Shown here: positions 9,045-16,976 of the stretch, in pieces
Layout of the letters: each line of letters begins with the position of its first letter
Numbering within the stretch: position 1 is the stretch's first letter
Assembly: GCA_943846745.1 (NCBI GenBank)
Contig: OX044360.1
Span: 868,001 to 932,000, forward strand
Reading direction: 5' to 3'
DNA length: 64,000 nucleotides
Source of the DNA: Opacimonas sp002292215
Lineage (GTDB): Bacteria; Pseudomonadota; Gammaproteobacteria; Enterobacterales; Alteromonadaceae
Position numbers and translations under genes: made by a program
Notes under the pieces: model-generated
What the model was told of the DNA's origin: nothing
Database searches by the model: none
Seen by the model: only the letters and a program-made list of their open reading frames with translations

Positions 9045-9144
9045 ATGGCGTCCCCTAGGGGATTCGAACCCCTGTTACCGCCGTGAAAGGGCGGTGTCCT
9101 AGGCCTCTAGACGAAGGGGACAGAAACTTTTACATTCCCGTTAG
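9045..9144. repeat. 100-bp direct repeat containing tRNA-Glu
   Basis: This segment matches 8701-8800 with one difference (a C/T in the 5' flank). The repeat includes the whole tRNA plus 23 nt of 5' flank (AGAAACTTTTACATTCC). The extension past the mature tRNA points to a recent duplication or gene conversion. Confidence 0.9.
9046..9121 (-). tRNA. tRNA-Glu (anticodon TTC), second copy
   Basis: Identical in sequence to the copy at 8702-8777, with encoded CCA. It lies 76 nt downstream of tRNA-Ala with no promoter seen between, so it is probably co-transcribed with tRNA-Ala. Confidence 0.97.
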
Positions 9145-9197
9145 GATTAACCTAACCTAGGGCAAACAAATAATGTTTGCGGTGCTGACACAAATGA

Positions 9198-9273
9198 TGG
9201 TGGAGCCAGGCGGGATCGAACCGCCGACCTCTTGCGTGCCACGCAAGCGCTCTCCCAGCTGAGCTATGGCCCC
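9198..9273 (-). tRNA. tRNA-Ala (anticodon GGC)
   Basis: A 76-nt gene with encoded CCA. Acceptor GGGGCCA/TGGCTCC, anticodon loop GTGGCAC in the stem CTTGC/GCAAG giving GGC, T-arm GGCGGTTCGATCCCGCC. It is the first gene of a tRNA-Ala/tRNA-Glu unit. Confidence 0.97.
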
Positions 9274-9325
9274 ATCTAAAAACTGGAGTACCATGTTGTG
9301 CTTCAGTTCCGTGACAGCGATGCGC

Positions 9326-9354
9326 ATTCTAGGGAAGGCACCGCTGAGTGTCAA
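9326..9354 (-). promoter_or_regulatory. Sigma-70 promoter for the tRNA-Ala/tRNA-Glu unit
   Basis: Minus strand: TTGACA, 17-nt spacer, TAGAAT, discriminator GCGC. Same architecture as the promoter at 8884-8912, with the -10 box 52 nt upstream of the tRNA-Ala 5' end. Confidence 0.9.
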
Positions 9355-9362
9355 CGGTTTTT

Positions 9363-10772
9363 TTAGGAATTCTCTCTGTTTGCTATAAATTCCAACGCTT
9401 TGTCGATTCTTTCACCGATTTTCGCTTGATCAAGCAATACTAACGCCACATCTAATGACGGTGAGTTACCTGAACCAGTACTGGCAACACGCAATGGCAT
9501 CCCTACTTTACCCATACCGACTTCTAATGTTTCAGCAGTCGCATTGATCGCTGCTTGAATGTTTTCTGACGTCCACTCGGTTAAGGCTAATAAATTTTCT
9601 TTTACTAACAACAACGCTTCTTTTGCTACAGGACGTAAATGTTTTTTGGCCGCATTGGCATCAAACTCGGCAAAATCTTGATAAAAATAAGTACTTATCT
9701 CAGCCATTTCTTTTAATGTTTTCACGCGATCAGCTTGAATTGTCACTACGTCGCTTAATGCAGGTCCCTGCTCGGTATTAATACCCATTTGCGCAAAATG
9801 CCATGCTAACGCCTCACCGACTTCAGCTGGTGGCATCGTCTTAATATAATGCTGGTTTAACCAAATTAGTTTTTCGGTATTAAATGCAGACGCAGATTTA
9901 CTGATATTATCCAAAGAAAAATGTTCAATCATTTCAGCTAAACTGAAAATCTCTTGGTCACCATGTGACCAACCTAATCTAACTAAGTAATTTAATACCG
10001 CGTGAGGTAAAAAACCCTCATCACGATATTGCATGACACTGACCGCACCATGACGTTTGGATAGTTTTTTACCATCATCACCTAAGATCATAGATACATG
10101 GGCATATTCAGGGATAGGTGCGCCTAACGCATGTAAGATATTGATTTGACGTGGGGTATTATTGATGTGATCTTCTCCACGAACAACATGGGTAATGCCC
10201 ATATCCCAGTCATCGACGACCACACAGAAGTTATATGTGGGTGCACCATCGGTACGTAGGATAATTAAATCATCCAATTCCGTATTGCTGATCGTAATGT
10301 CACCGCGTACATGATCATGGATCACTACGTCGCCGTCTAATGGATTTTTAAAACGTACAACATACGGAGCATCGGCTGGATGATCCGTTCGATCCCGCCA
10401 TGTACCAGGATAACGCGGTTTTTCACCCGCAGCTTCTTGGGCTTCTCGGATCGCATCTAACTCTGCAACACTCATAAAGCATTTATAGGCTTTACCTTCG
10501 TCTAGTAGTTGTTGCACTAACTCTTTGTAACGATCAAAACGGTCAGTTTGGTAAATAGGACCGATATCATGAGTTAAGCCTAACCATGTCATGCCATCTA
10601 AAATAGCTTGCTTGGCTTCATCGGTCGAACGCTCAAGATCCGTATCTTCAATCCGTAATACAAATTGACCACCTTGGCTTTTAGCAAATAACCAAGAATA
10701 TAATGCAGTACGTGCACCGCCAACGTGAAGATAGCCAGTTGGGCTGGGAGCAAATCGAGTAACGACAGACAT
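9363..10772 (-). CDS. gltX: Glutamyl-tRNA synthetase
   Basis: Class I aminoacyl-tRNA synthetase that charges tRNA-Glu, which is encoded twice just downstream. The HIGH-type motif is PSPTGYLHVGG (residues 9-19) and the KMSKS-type motif is KKLSKRH. The Rossmann fold, the acceptor-binding stretch (RGEDHINNTPRQINILHALG) and the C-terminal anticodon-binding helices are all present. The 469-residue length is normal for proteobacterial GluRS. The start is supported by AGGAAG upstream. The gene ends a few bases before the tRNA-Ala promoter. No truncation or unusual residue seen. Confidence 0.97.
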   Translation of the reverse strand: MSVVTRFAPSPTGYLHVGGARTALYSWLFAKSQGGQFVLRIEDTDLERSTDEAKQAILDGMTWLGLTHDIGPIYQTDRFDRYKELVQQLLDEGKAYKCFMSVAELDAIREAQEAAGEKPRYPGTWRDRTDHPADAPYVVRFKNPLDGDVVIHDHVRGDITISNTELDDLIILRTDGAPTYNFCVVVDDWDMGITHVVRGEDHINNTPRQINILHALGAPIPEYAHVSMILGDDGKKLSKRHGAVSVMQYRDEGFLPHAVLNYLVRLGWSHGDQEIFSLAEMIEHFSLDNISKSASAFNTEKLIWLNQHYIKTMPPAEVGEALAWHFAQMGINTEQGPALSDVVTIQADRVKTLKEMAEISTYFYQDFAEFDANAAKKHLRPVAKEALLLVKENLLALTEWTSENIQAAINATAETLEVGMGKVGMPLRVASTGSGNSPSLDVALVLLDQAKIGERIDKALEFIANRENS

Positions 10773-10956
10773 GAGACTTCCTAAATGAGGTAATAAAAAT
10801 AATTGAAGCGCATTTTATCAGAAGCGCATGGATTGAACATCATTTAATGTCAGGTGATTGAATGAAATGAATATTGACAGAGATCAACACAAACATTCGT
10901 TGCAAGCGTAAAATGAAATGGTGAAAGCAAATGCAGTTTTTAAAGGAAATCTATTT

Positions 10957-11403
10957 ATGCAAGCTATGCCGCACCAATATCATGTTAACGCCAACGCCAA
11001 ACCGGATGACAATCTTGTTGTTAGCGTAACTAACTTACCTGATCTAACAATGGCAGCGCCACAACAATTTGGTGGACCAGGTGACAAATGGTCGCCAGAA
11101 GATATGTTAATGGCATCAATATCGAGTTGCTTTATCTTGTCATTTAAAGCTATCGCTCGAGCGTCAAAATTTGATTGGGTATCCATCGAGTGTCACTCTC
11201 AAGGGACGCTCGATAGAGTCGACGGGGTCACTCAGTTTACAAAAGTTGTGACAGACGTGACGTTGATGATCCCTGAAACAGAAAACAAACAGAATGCCGA
11301 GAAGTTGCTTCATAAGGCAGATAAAAGCTGTTTGGTGGCTAATTCACTGCACACTGAAATTGAGTTAAAGATTAATGAGATTAGATCTGTTCCTGTGAAC
11401 TAA
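10957..11403 (+). CDS. OsmC/Ohr-family peroxidase-like protein
   Basis: A 148-residue OsmC-fold protein. The two reactive Cys of the family are present: one in SISSCFILSF, the other in DKSCLVANSL. Such proteins reduce organic hydroperoxides through a Cys pair and lipoyl or other thiol donors. The start at 10957 is chosen because AAAGGAA lies 9 nt before it; an ATG 13 codons earlier has no ribosome site. The stretch FGGPGDKWSPEDMLMASIS is typical of the YhfA/OsmC side of the superfamily more than of true Ohr. It is a single-gene unit between gltX (divergent) and the hypothetical gene downstream. Confidence 0.88.
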   Translation: MQAMPHQYHVNANAKPDDNLVVSVTNLPDLTMAAPQQFGGPGDKWSPEDMLMASISSCFILSFKAIARASKFDWVSIECHSQGTLDRVDGVTQFTKVVTDVTLMIPETENKQNAEKLLHKADKSCLVANSLHTEIELKINEIRSVPVN

Positions 11404-11521
11404 TGCAATCGCTTTGTGTTTTTGTGCATTTGTGATGTTGCGCATTATTGCGAAATCTAAGTAACCGTTATTCTGAATCAATTCATATTATTTTATGTTT
11501 ACTATACAGAGGCAATTCATC

Positions 11522-12304
11522 ATGACAGCAAACAAACAACAATCAGATATCAAAGCAAGCTATCACGCAATGGTAGAAGCCGTCGAAGAGTTTATGGTAA
11601 AAGAAGGAAAAACTATTCAGCAGGCATTTCATGCTGCAGAAGAAAAACTCGCCGATGCCACAGATGCAAGCAAAGACAGCATTAAGCAAGCAAGCCAAGA
11701 ATTACAATACAATTTACATCTATTTAATGATGCCCTTGACGGTGTGACTCAAGCATACAAAGAGCATATATTGTTTGAGTGGGATTTTATCAACAGTGCA
11801 CTATGGGAAAAGTTTCAAAGTATTGCTAATTCAAATACCGCAGAGCTTATCGCATTCACAAAAAACCTGAGAGAACAAGCTGACGCAGCCACAACAAAGT
11901 CTCATTTATCTGCACATAAACAGCATACCCAATGGGATTCTGAGCATGCCTTTTGGCTAGATGAAATCAAGTTATGGAAAAAAAACCATCAACAAGCTTT
12001 ATCTAAGCTTCACGATATTGAAAAAGCCATTAAGCAACATGCAACTATCCTTGATCAACATACAAACGCGATAAAAAAACATCTCAAGCTAGAGCATAAA
12101 CATGAAGAACGCATGAAAAATGCGGAACAAGATCGCACCAGCGAAAACTTTAAAACGGAAGACGAACATAAAATGCCACAACATCAACATGAACAACAAA
12201 TTCATGCGCAACAAGCAAAATTACATAATGAAATAAAAGCCAAGCACTTACAGACTATGGCCATGATTAACATGCTTTATACTGAAACACACAAAACCCT
12301 GTAA
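11522..12304 (+). CDS. Hypothetical coiled-coil protein with His/Lys/Glu-rich tail
   Basis: I do not firmly recognise this 260-residue protein. It is almost wholly alpha-helical in composition, soluble, and has no signal peptide. The first 125 residues (AVEEFMVKEGKTIQQAFHAAEEKL, then a helix followed by LWEKFQSIANSNTAELIAFT) faintly resemble the N-terminal half of DUF1451/YbeL zinc-ribbon proteins. The Cys-rich zinc ribbon is absent: there is no Cys at all. Instead residues 135-250 are an extended helix very rich in His, Lys, Glu and Gln (for example KMPQHQHEQQIHAQQ). The start at 11522 has AGAGG 7 nt upstream. The many His could bind metal, but this is a guess. Confidence 0.6.
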   Translation: MTANKQQSDIKASYHAMVEAVEEFMVKEGKTIQQAFHAAEEKLADATDASKDSIKQASQELQYNLHLFNDALDGVTQAYKEHILFEWDFINSALWEKFQSIANSNTAELIAFTKNLREQADAATTKSHLSAHKQHTQWDSEHAFWLDEIKLWKKNHQQALSKLHDIEKAIKQHATILDQHTNAIKKHLKLEHKHEERMKNAEQDRTSENFKTEDEHKMPQHQHEQQIHAQQAKLHNEIKAKHLQTMAMINMLYTETHKTL

Positions 12305-12317
12305 CTGTGTTGTATAT

Positions 12318-12376
12318 GAATAGGAACGCGCGACCAAAAACTAGCTATTTTTTGTCCTGCTTAAACGACTTGTTAT
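12318..12376 (-). other. attC-like sequence (integron recombination site remnant)
   Basis: On the minus strand the stop codon of the CPBP gene (TAA) runs directly into CAAGTCGTTTAAGCAGGAC and then the near-palindrome AAAAAATAGCTAGTTTTT. Cassette genes in chromosomal integrons typically end this way, with TAAC of the attC R'' box overlapping the stop codon. The far (R') end is not clearly seen, so the site seems degraded. The hairpin could also act as a terminator. Confidence 0.45.
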
Positions 12377-13221
12377 GTTCTGACAAACTTAAATTCAGCA
12401 TTACCTTTTCTTAAAAAATATAACGCTACACAAGTTGCTACAATTGCCATAACAGCACCAAACTCATCTATATACCAAGCAGAGTCTGTGTTTGTTATGG
12501 TAATCGGAGTGAATAATTTTTGAATAAATATATTTGAACTAGCATGATAAATAACCGCAGGCCAAAGGCTATTAGTTTTCATGCGAAAATAAGCCATAAT
12601 TATCCCTGTAGCAGTTATAAAAACGGAGAACACAAACAGCTGGTAATATAATGGTGTTACGTCATTACCGTATAACCCTAAAATAATTAGAGGCCAGTGA
12701 AATAATGCCCAAATAAATCCACTTACTAATCCAACACCAGTAAAAGACATCATTTTAGCAAGCTCTGGCACTAGAAAGCCTCGCCAACCAATCTCTTCGC
12801 CCAAAATAGAAGGTAATGAGACAATAAAACTAATAGTCGAAATCAATCCGAAATGAAAAAGAAATATAGAAAGATCATTCCAATGACTTAAGTTATAGCT
12901 TTCTTTTTGCTCAGACAGAAACTCAGCATTATAAAATTCACCAAAGCCACACGCCCATATCATTAAATAGGAAATAATCGCAATAATCAGTGGCAAAAGA
13001 TAGCTTGTACGTTGATGCTTCCATTTGCCCCATTGCCAACCTAGGCTCGATAATTTTCGCTTTCTCAAAAGGCAAGTAACCAATGTAGCCGCGCCAACTG
13101 ACAACATTAATGGTGTCGCCTGGCCCATTCGATAAATTAACCAATACCCTAAAAAGTAAAAAGCGACAACCAATACAAAAAAAGTCGCTAGAGTTAAAGT
13201 TGTATCTTTAGAGTTTTTCAA
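12373..13221 (-). CDS. CPBP-family intramembrane metalloprotease
   Basis: A 282-residue membrane protein with about eight hydrophobic segments. It has the CPBP (Abi/CAAX protease and bacteriocin-processing) motifs: Glu142-Glu143 with Arg147 in GEEIGWRGF, His175 in LFHWP, and His226 in IYHASSN. Family members cleave or process membrane substrates, and some give immunity to bacteriocins. Here no bacteriocin gene is adjacent. The gene is bracketed by attC-like sequences on both sides and lies next to another cassette-type gene, so it looks like an integron cassette rather than part of the core chromosome. It is AT-rich, as cassette genes often are. Confidence 0.85.
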   Translation of the reverse strand: MKNSKDTTLTLATFFVLVVAFYFLGYWLIYRMGQATPLMLSVGAATLVTCLLRKRKLSSLGWQWGKWKHQRTSYLLPLIIAIISYLMIWACGFGEFYNAEFLSEQKESYNLSHWNDLSIFLFHFGLISTISFIVSLPSILGEEIGWRGFLVPELAKMMSFTGVGLVSGFIWALFHWPLIILGLYGNDVTPLYYQLFVFSVFITATGIIMAYFRMKTNSLWPAVIYHASSNIFIQKLFTPITITNTDSAWYIDEFGAVMAIVATCVALYFLRKGNAEFKFVRT

Positions 13222-13251
13222 TAATAAGGCCTCTGATTAACTAAATTAAGA

Positions 13252-13352
13252 ACATAACGCCCTGCTAACTGGCCGCAGCATCGCAGCAAGCTTTCATGTA
13301 AAGGTGTTGCAACGCGGAACGAGAACATGAACTTCAAGCGCAGGTTTGAGCA
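13252..13352 (-). other. attC-like sequence between two cassette-type genes
   Basis: On the minus strand the interval between the two genes runs from CTGCTCAAACCTG to CCAGTTAGCAGGGCGTTATG. The ends are imperfectly complementary (TGCTCAAAC against CAGTTAGCA). Inner arms CCGCGTTGCAACAC and CTTGCTGCGATGCTGCGG are also partly complementary, and the element ends in a GTTATG core-like box. This is the layout of an integron attC site of about 100 bp. The call rests on reading, not on a structure search. Confidence 0.45.
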
Positions 13353-13374
13353 GTAATTTATTCTGGAGTATTTT

Positions 13375-13731
13375 CTACCCATTAATATTTGTTTTATCCT
13401 TTGCACAAGCATAGATCCAAGCAGCCTTGCCGGATATAAATTCACCTTCTACACGTGCGTACTCATCTACTTCGTATTCATCAGCCTGAAACAATTCTAG
13501 ATCTGATAATTCAAATACAGCTCCTTCAACAACATCAGAACTTATACCTGTATATTTTAATATTGGATGAATATTCATACCGCTTACTTTTATAACAGTT
13601 TCGTCGGTTATTTTAACTTCTGAAAGAATGTATCCAATGAGTGCATCCTTTTCACCAACAAGTTTTCGACCAAACGTTTCTAGTTGCACAGACTCTAACT
13701 GCAATGTGCCATATGAAAACAATCTCTCCAT
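13375..13731 (-). CDS. Gamma-glutamylcyclotransferase-like (AIG2/GGCT fold) protein
   Basis: A small cytosolic protein of 118 residues with the GGCT fold signature: LFSYGTLQ at residues 4-11, forming the substrate loop, and GAVFELSDLELFQADEYEVDEYARV, which carries the acidic catalytic position seen in this family. Relatives release pyroglutamate from gamma-glutamyl amines, though many small bacterial members have no known substrate. GAGGTAG precedes the ATG. Such small enzymes are common cargo of integron cassettes, and the attC-like sequence just downstream fits that origin. It lies between the CPBP gene and a RelE-toxin remnant in the same orientation. Confidence 0.8.
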   Translation of the reverse strand: MERLFSYGTLQLESVQLETFGRKLVGEKDALIGYILSEVKITDETVIKVSGMNIHPILKYTGISSDVVEGAVFELSDLELFQADEYEVDEYARVEGEFISGKAAWIYACAKDKTNING

Positions 13732-13761
13732 TTTACTACCTCAAATGATTCTTGTAATAGC

Positions 13762-13920
13762 TCAATCATACACCATAATTTCGTCGTCTATTACTTCATA
13801 TGCTAGCCTGTAACCCGCAGATCTTAGCTTAATTTTATACACATATTTGTAACCTTTTAGCCTATCAGCTTCAGTAAGTGTTGAAAAATGAGCAGCGAGT
13901 GACTGAATTTTATACGAAAC
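13762..13920 (-). pseudogene. RelE/ParE-type toxin remnant
   Basis: Without a start codon, a minus-strand frame reads YKIQSLAAHFSTLTEADRL, then KGYKYVYKIKLRSAGYRLAY and EVIDDEIMVYD, then stop. The KIKLRSxGYRLxYxVxDDE pattern is the conserved C-terminal core of RelE/StbE toxins. Both the N-terminal part and the final VIAVGKRE strand are missing, and no antitoxin gene is visible. It is inactive debris, consistent with an eroded cassette array or a lost toxin-antitoxin pair. Confidence 0.65.
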
Positions 13921-13962
13921 ACACTAAAATCAAGGCTACAGTGCGTTTTTTTAGATTTTGGG

Positions 13963-13990
13963 TTGACTCCTAATTTAACTTCCCTATAAT
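13963..13990 (+). promoter_or_regulatory. Sigma-70 promoter for tRNA-Val
   Basis: TTGACT, 16-nt spacer, TATAAT, 41 nt before the tRNA 5' end. Confidence 0.85.
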
Positions 13991-14031
13991 ACGCTCCACC
14001 TGCTCATCAGCAGCAAGGTTTAAAGATATAC

Positions 14032-14107
14032 GGTCGCTTAGCTCAGTTGGGAGAGCATCGCCCTTACAAGGCGAGGGTCACTGGTTCAAGCCCAGTAGCG
14101 ACCACCA
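14032..14107 (+). tRNA. tRNA-Val (anticodon TAC)
   Basis: A 76-nt gene with encoded CCA. Acceptor GGTCGCT/AGCGACC, anticodon loop CTTACAA in stem TCGCC/GGCGA giving TAC, T-arm ACTGGTTCAAGCCCAGT. It stands at the junction between the core-type chromosome and the catabolic island. Confidence 0.97.
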
Positions 14108-14142
14108 TTTCTTGTTTAATCATCCACTATTAATACCAAACA

Positions 14143-14188
14143 CACTGGTTCAAGTCTTTCCGACCGAGCCACAGTAGCGACCACCATT
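14143..14188 (+). repeat. Broken copy of the tRNA-Val 3' end
   Basis: CACTGGTTCAAG and then CAGTAGCGACCACCATTT repeat the T-arm and acceptor/CCA end of tRNA-Val 36 nt downstream of the intact gene. They are interrupted by about 17 nt (TCTTTCCGACCGAGCCA) that looks like the 3' end of a different tRNA. It could be a remnant of a tandem tRNA array or a scar of integration at the tRNA 3' end. Confidence 0.7.
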
Positions 14189-14337
14189 TTTTCACACATC
14201 ATATATATTTCACATGATCTATTATTAGTTCATTTCATATCTAATCAAAACAGTCTCTAAATAAATCAAGTAACTCTGGTGTCTAAAAGCTGTCGACGTA
14301 AACTTTAAAATACTCTTAATACCAATCAAAATATTTT

Positions 14338-14354
14338 AGTCTGATTGGACGATG
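14338..14354 (-). promoter_or_regulatory. Palindromic operator upstream of hsaA
   Basis: Minus strand CATCGTCCAATCAGACT, one of seven copies of the island motif CATCGTCC-N4-RGAC(T/G). It lies 101 nt before the hsaA start. Confidence 0.75.
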
Positions 14355-14455
14355 TTAACTATTGCATTCGATGTGAATATTTATCAACACCAAGGTATTG
14401 TCCTTGTGATGAACAGCTTGTTTTAGACAAGCCTATCGAATCGGAGAAAATTCCA

Positions 14456-15652
14456 ATGTTAACCGTAAAAGATGATTATTTAACACCAGAAGCTGTTGCC
14501 GTAATTCAACGAGCCAAAGACCTTGCACCTCTTTTGGCAGAGCGATCGCGTGCTGCTGAAGATGCAGGTATTATTCCACCAGAAACGATTGCAGATATGC
14601 AAGAAGCTGGTTTTTTTAAAGTACTGCAACCGAAGCGCTGGGGTGGATATGAAATGGACCCTCGAGTCTTTTATTCTGTTCAAATGGAACTTGCAAAAGG
14701 TTGCATGGCCACAGCCTGGGTATATGGCGTAGTGGGTGTTCATAACTGGCAAATCCCGCTTTTCCCTGAACAAGCACAACAAGATGTCTGGGGCGACGAT
14801 CCTACAACGCTTACCGCATCAACCTACATGCCTACAGGTAAAGCAGAGCCTGTAGAAGGCGGATATAAATTTAGCGGTCACTGGAGTTGGAGCAGCGGCT
14901 CAAAGTATTGCAAGTGGATCCTGTTAGGCGGTTTACTGCCTAAAAAGGATGGCTCTGGAGAAATTGAGCATTGCACTTTTTTACTACCACGCTCTGATTT
15001 TGAAATAGTAGAAAATTTCGATGTACTCGGCCTTCGTGCGACAGCAAGTCATGATATTCACGTGACTGATGCATTTGTGCCAGAGCATCGCACACACCGT
15101 ACTAACGACCACAGTGATGAAGGTTGTCTGGGTCGCGAGACCAATCCAGGTTGGTTATACAAGATCCCGTTTACACAAGTATTCCAACGTGCAGTATCCA
15201 CTGGTTGTATCGGAGCTACCGATGGAGCAATTGAAAGCTTCAGAAAACGCGCGGCAACATTTGTTGGAAAACATGGTTCTAAAACTGCCGAAGATGTCAA
15301 TTCACAATTGGTAGTGAGCGAGGCAATGATGCTTACAGACCAATTGAAACTTGTATTATTACGTAACTTTCAGCGTATTGTAGACGTGGCTAAAAGTGGC
15401 GATAAAATGCCTCTAGAAGAACGTTTAATGCAACGTGCACAAGCAGCTCAAGTACCCAAACTTTGTGCCGAAGCTGTAAATGAAATAATGCGTGCATGTG
15501 CTGCTAATGGTGCTTATAAGTCAAATCCAATTGAACGAATTTTCCGTGACTTACATGTAGCAAGAGGACATATTGCAAATAATAGTGACACTTATGCACG
15601 CAGTCATGGTGCAGTGATGTTAGGATTACCCAATGCAGATCCTTTTGTATAA
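14456..15652 (+). CDS. hsaA: 3-hydroxy-9,10-secoandrostatriene-9,17-dione 4-hydroxylase, oxygenase component
   Basis: Flavin-dependent monooxygenase that adds the 4-hydroxyl to the aromatised ring A (3-HSA to 3,4-DHSA). It uses reduced flavin from HsaB, encoded about 18 kb away. It has the acyl-CoA-dehydrogenase fold of the group D hydroxylases: IIPPETIADMQEAGFFKVLQPKRWGG at the start, SGHWSWSSGSKYCKW and GLRATASHDIHV in the beta domain, and NSDTYARSHGAVMLGL at the C-terminus, all typical of HsaA/TesA2. The ATG at 14456 has GGAG 8 nt upstream and gives 398 residues, the usual size. It is a single-gene unit, with an operator before it and a terminator after it. Some unrelated HsaA-like enzymes act on other phenols, but the context is decisive. 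Confidence 0.9.
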   Translation: MLTVKDDYLTPEAVAVIQRAKDLAPLLAERSRAAEDAGIIPPETIADMQEAGFFKVLQPKRWGGYEMDPRVFYSVQMELAKGCMATAWVYGVVGVHNWQIPLFPEQAQQDVWGDDPTTLTASTYMPTGKAEPVEGGYKFSGHWSWSSGSKYCKWILLGGLLPKKDGSGEIEHCTFLLPRSDFEIVENFDVLGLRATASHDIHVTDAFVPEHRTHRTNDHSDEGCLGRETNPGWLYKIPFTQVFQRAVSTGCIGATDGAIESFRKRAATFVGKHGSKTAEDVNSQLVVSEAMMLTDQLKLVLLRNFQRIVDVAKSGDKMPLEERLMQRAQAAQVPKLCAEAVNEIMRACAANGAYKSNPIERIFRDLHVARGHIANNSDTYARSHGAVMLGLPNADPFV

Positions 15653-15688
15653 GTAGCCACAATAATATAACGATACATATATCAAATT

Positions 15689-15714
15689 AGGTGCTGTAAA
15701 AGCGCCTTTTTTTT
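15689..15714 (+). terminator. Rho-independent terminator of hsaA
   Basis: AGGTGC, 7-nt loop, GCGCCT (6 bp with one G-U), then eight T. It ends the hsaA unit before the thiolase gene. Confidence 0.85.
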
Positions 15715-15758
15715 ACTAACAACCGTCTTACATTATTTGTTAAAGTTAAGGATTTATT

Positions 15759-16964
15759 ATGCGCGAAGCAGTCATTGTATCCACCGCAAGAACCCCAATG
15801 GGTAAAGCATTCCGCGGGGCATTCAACGATACTGAAGCCCCTGCACTATCGGGACATGCTGTCAAACAAGCAGCGAAAAAAGCAGGAATTGAAGGTTCAG
15901 AAATTGATGATGTTATTATCGGTTGCGCCGCTCAACAAGGTACTCAAAGTTATAATTTAGGCCGTTTGACAGCAACCGCAGCAGGATTACCCAACAGCGT
16001 ACCCGGTATGACCTTAGATCGTCAATGTGCATCCGGCTTAATGAGTATCGGTTTTGCTGCGCAAAGTATTATGACAGGTTCCATGAATATTGTTGCTGCT
16101 GGCGGTGTTGAGTCTATTTCAATGGTGCAAAACAAACACAAAAACACCTACCGTAACGTATCAAAATTAGTGTTATCTAAATCACAATATGCTTACATGC
16201 AGATGATAGAAACAGCCGAAGTGGTATCTAAGCGTTATAATATTTCTCGCTCAGTGCAAGATGAATATAGCTTGCAATCACAACAACGCATAGCCAACGC
16301 TCAGGAAAACGATTTTTTCAACGACGAGATAGTCCCGTTGGCATCCACCAAATCAGTATTTAACCGCGAGACAAAAGAAGTCACATTTGAAGACGTTCTG
16401 TTAACCAAAGATGAAGGTAATCGCCCATCAACGACGCTTGAAAGCCTACAAGGTTTAGAACCAGTATTTAAAGACGGCTCAGTGATTAAACAAGGCAAAT
16501 TTATAACTGCTGGCAATGCCAGTCAATTATCAGATGGCGCATCAGCCTGTATCCTTATGGCTTCGGCGTTAGCGAGTCAAAAAGGCTTAACGCCGATGGG
16601 TATCTTTAGAGGCATAGCTGTCGCCGGTTGTGACCCAGATGAAATGGGTATTGGACCAATTTATGCCATTCCAAAATTATTAAAGCAACACGGCCTATCT
16701 ATAGAAGATATTGGTTTATGGGAAATTAACGAAGCATTTGCCTGTCAATTGATTTACTCACGTGATTATTTAGGCATCGACAATAACAAACTCAACGTCA
16801 ACGGCGGCGCAATTGCAATCGGTCATCCATTTGGTATGAGTGGTTCAAGAATGGTCGGTCATGCACTGATTGAAGGTAAACGTCGTGGTGTTAAATACGT
16901 AGTCGTGAGTATGTGTATTGGCGGCGGGATGGGTGCAGCGGGCCTGTTTGAAGTGTGTTTATAA
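15759..16964 (+). CDS. Thiolase (acetyl-CoA acyltransferase), probably steroid side-chain
   Basis: A 401-residue degradative thiolase. The nucleophilic Cys90 is in DRQCASGL, the activating His in GGAIAIGHPFGMSG, the second Cys in CIGGGMG, and NEAFA is present. It would cleave a beta-ketoacyl-CoA with CoA, releasing acetyl-CoA. It is distinct from the FadA6-like thiolase at 44-45 kb, so a role in side-chain beta-oxidation (as FadA5 in actinobacteria or Skt in Pseudomonas sp. Chol1) is the best inference. It is followed 12 nt later by an SDR gene. AAGGA lies before the start. This unit has no copy of the island palindrome, unlike its neighbours. Confidence 0.85.
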   Translation: MREAVIVSTARTPMGKAFRGAFNDTEAPALSGHAVKQAAKKAGIEGSEIDDVIIGCAAQQGTQSYNLGRLTATAAGLPNSVPGMTLDRQCASGLMSIGFAAQSIMTGSMNIVAAGGVESISMVQNKHKNTYRNVSKLVLSKSQYAYMQMIETAEVVSKRYNISRSVQDEYSLQSQQRIANAQENDFFNDEIVPLASTKSVFNRETKEVTFEDVLLTKDEGNRPSTTLESLQGLEPVFKDGSVIKQGKFITAGNASQLSDGASACILMASALASQKGLTPMGIFRGIAVAGCDPDEMGIGPIYAIPKLLKQHGLSIEDIGLWEINEAFACQLIYSRDYLGIDNNKLNVNGGAIAIGHPFGMSGSRMVGHALIEGKRRGVKYVVVSMCIGGGMGAAGLFEVCL

Positions 16965-16976
16965 GGAATATACTAC

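Larger units (their letters stand above)
14108..14455. other. 348-bp gap between tRNA-Val and hsaA
   Basis: Contains the broken tRNA copy, then AT-rich sequence, then a palindromic operator. No coding frame with family resemblance was seen. A short frame upstream of hsaA (from 14345) would add 37 Cys-rich codons to the hsaA N-terminus but matches nothing in the HsaA family and is not accepted. Confidence 0.6.

Noticed and set aside
9157..9354. A 65-codon minus-strand ORF
   Set aside because: It runs straight through tRNA-Ala and its promoter; the peptide AIAQLGERLRGTQEVGGSIPP is the well-known spurious translation of a tRNA gene region.
14345..14455. N-terminal extension of hsaA with a Cys-rich start (CIRCEYLSTPRYCPC)
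   Set aside because: Not part of the HsaA family, overlaps the operator, and the ATG at 14456 has the good ribosome site; the Cys pattern is probably chance.
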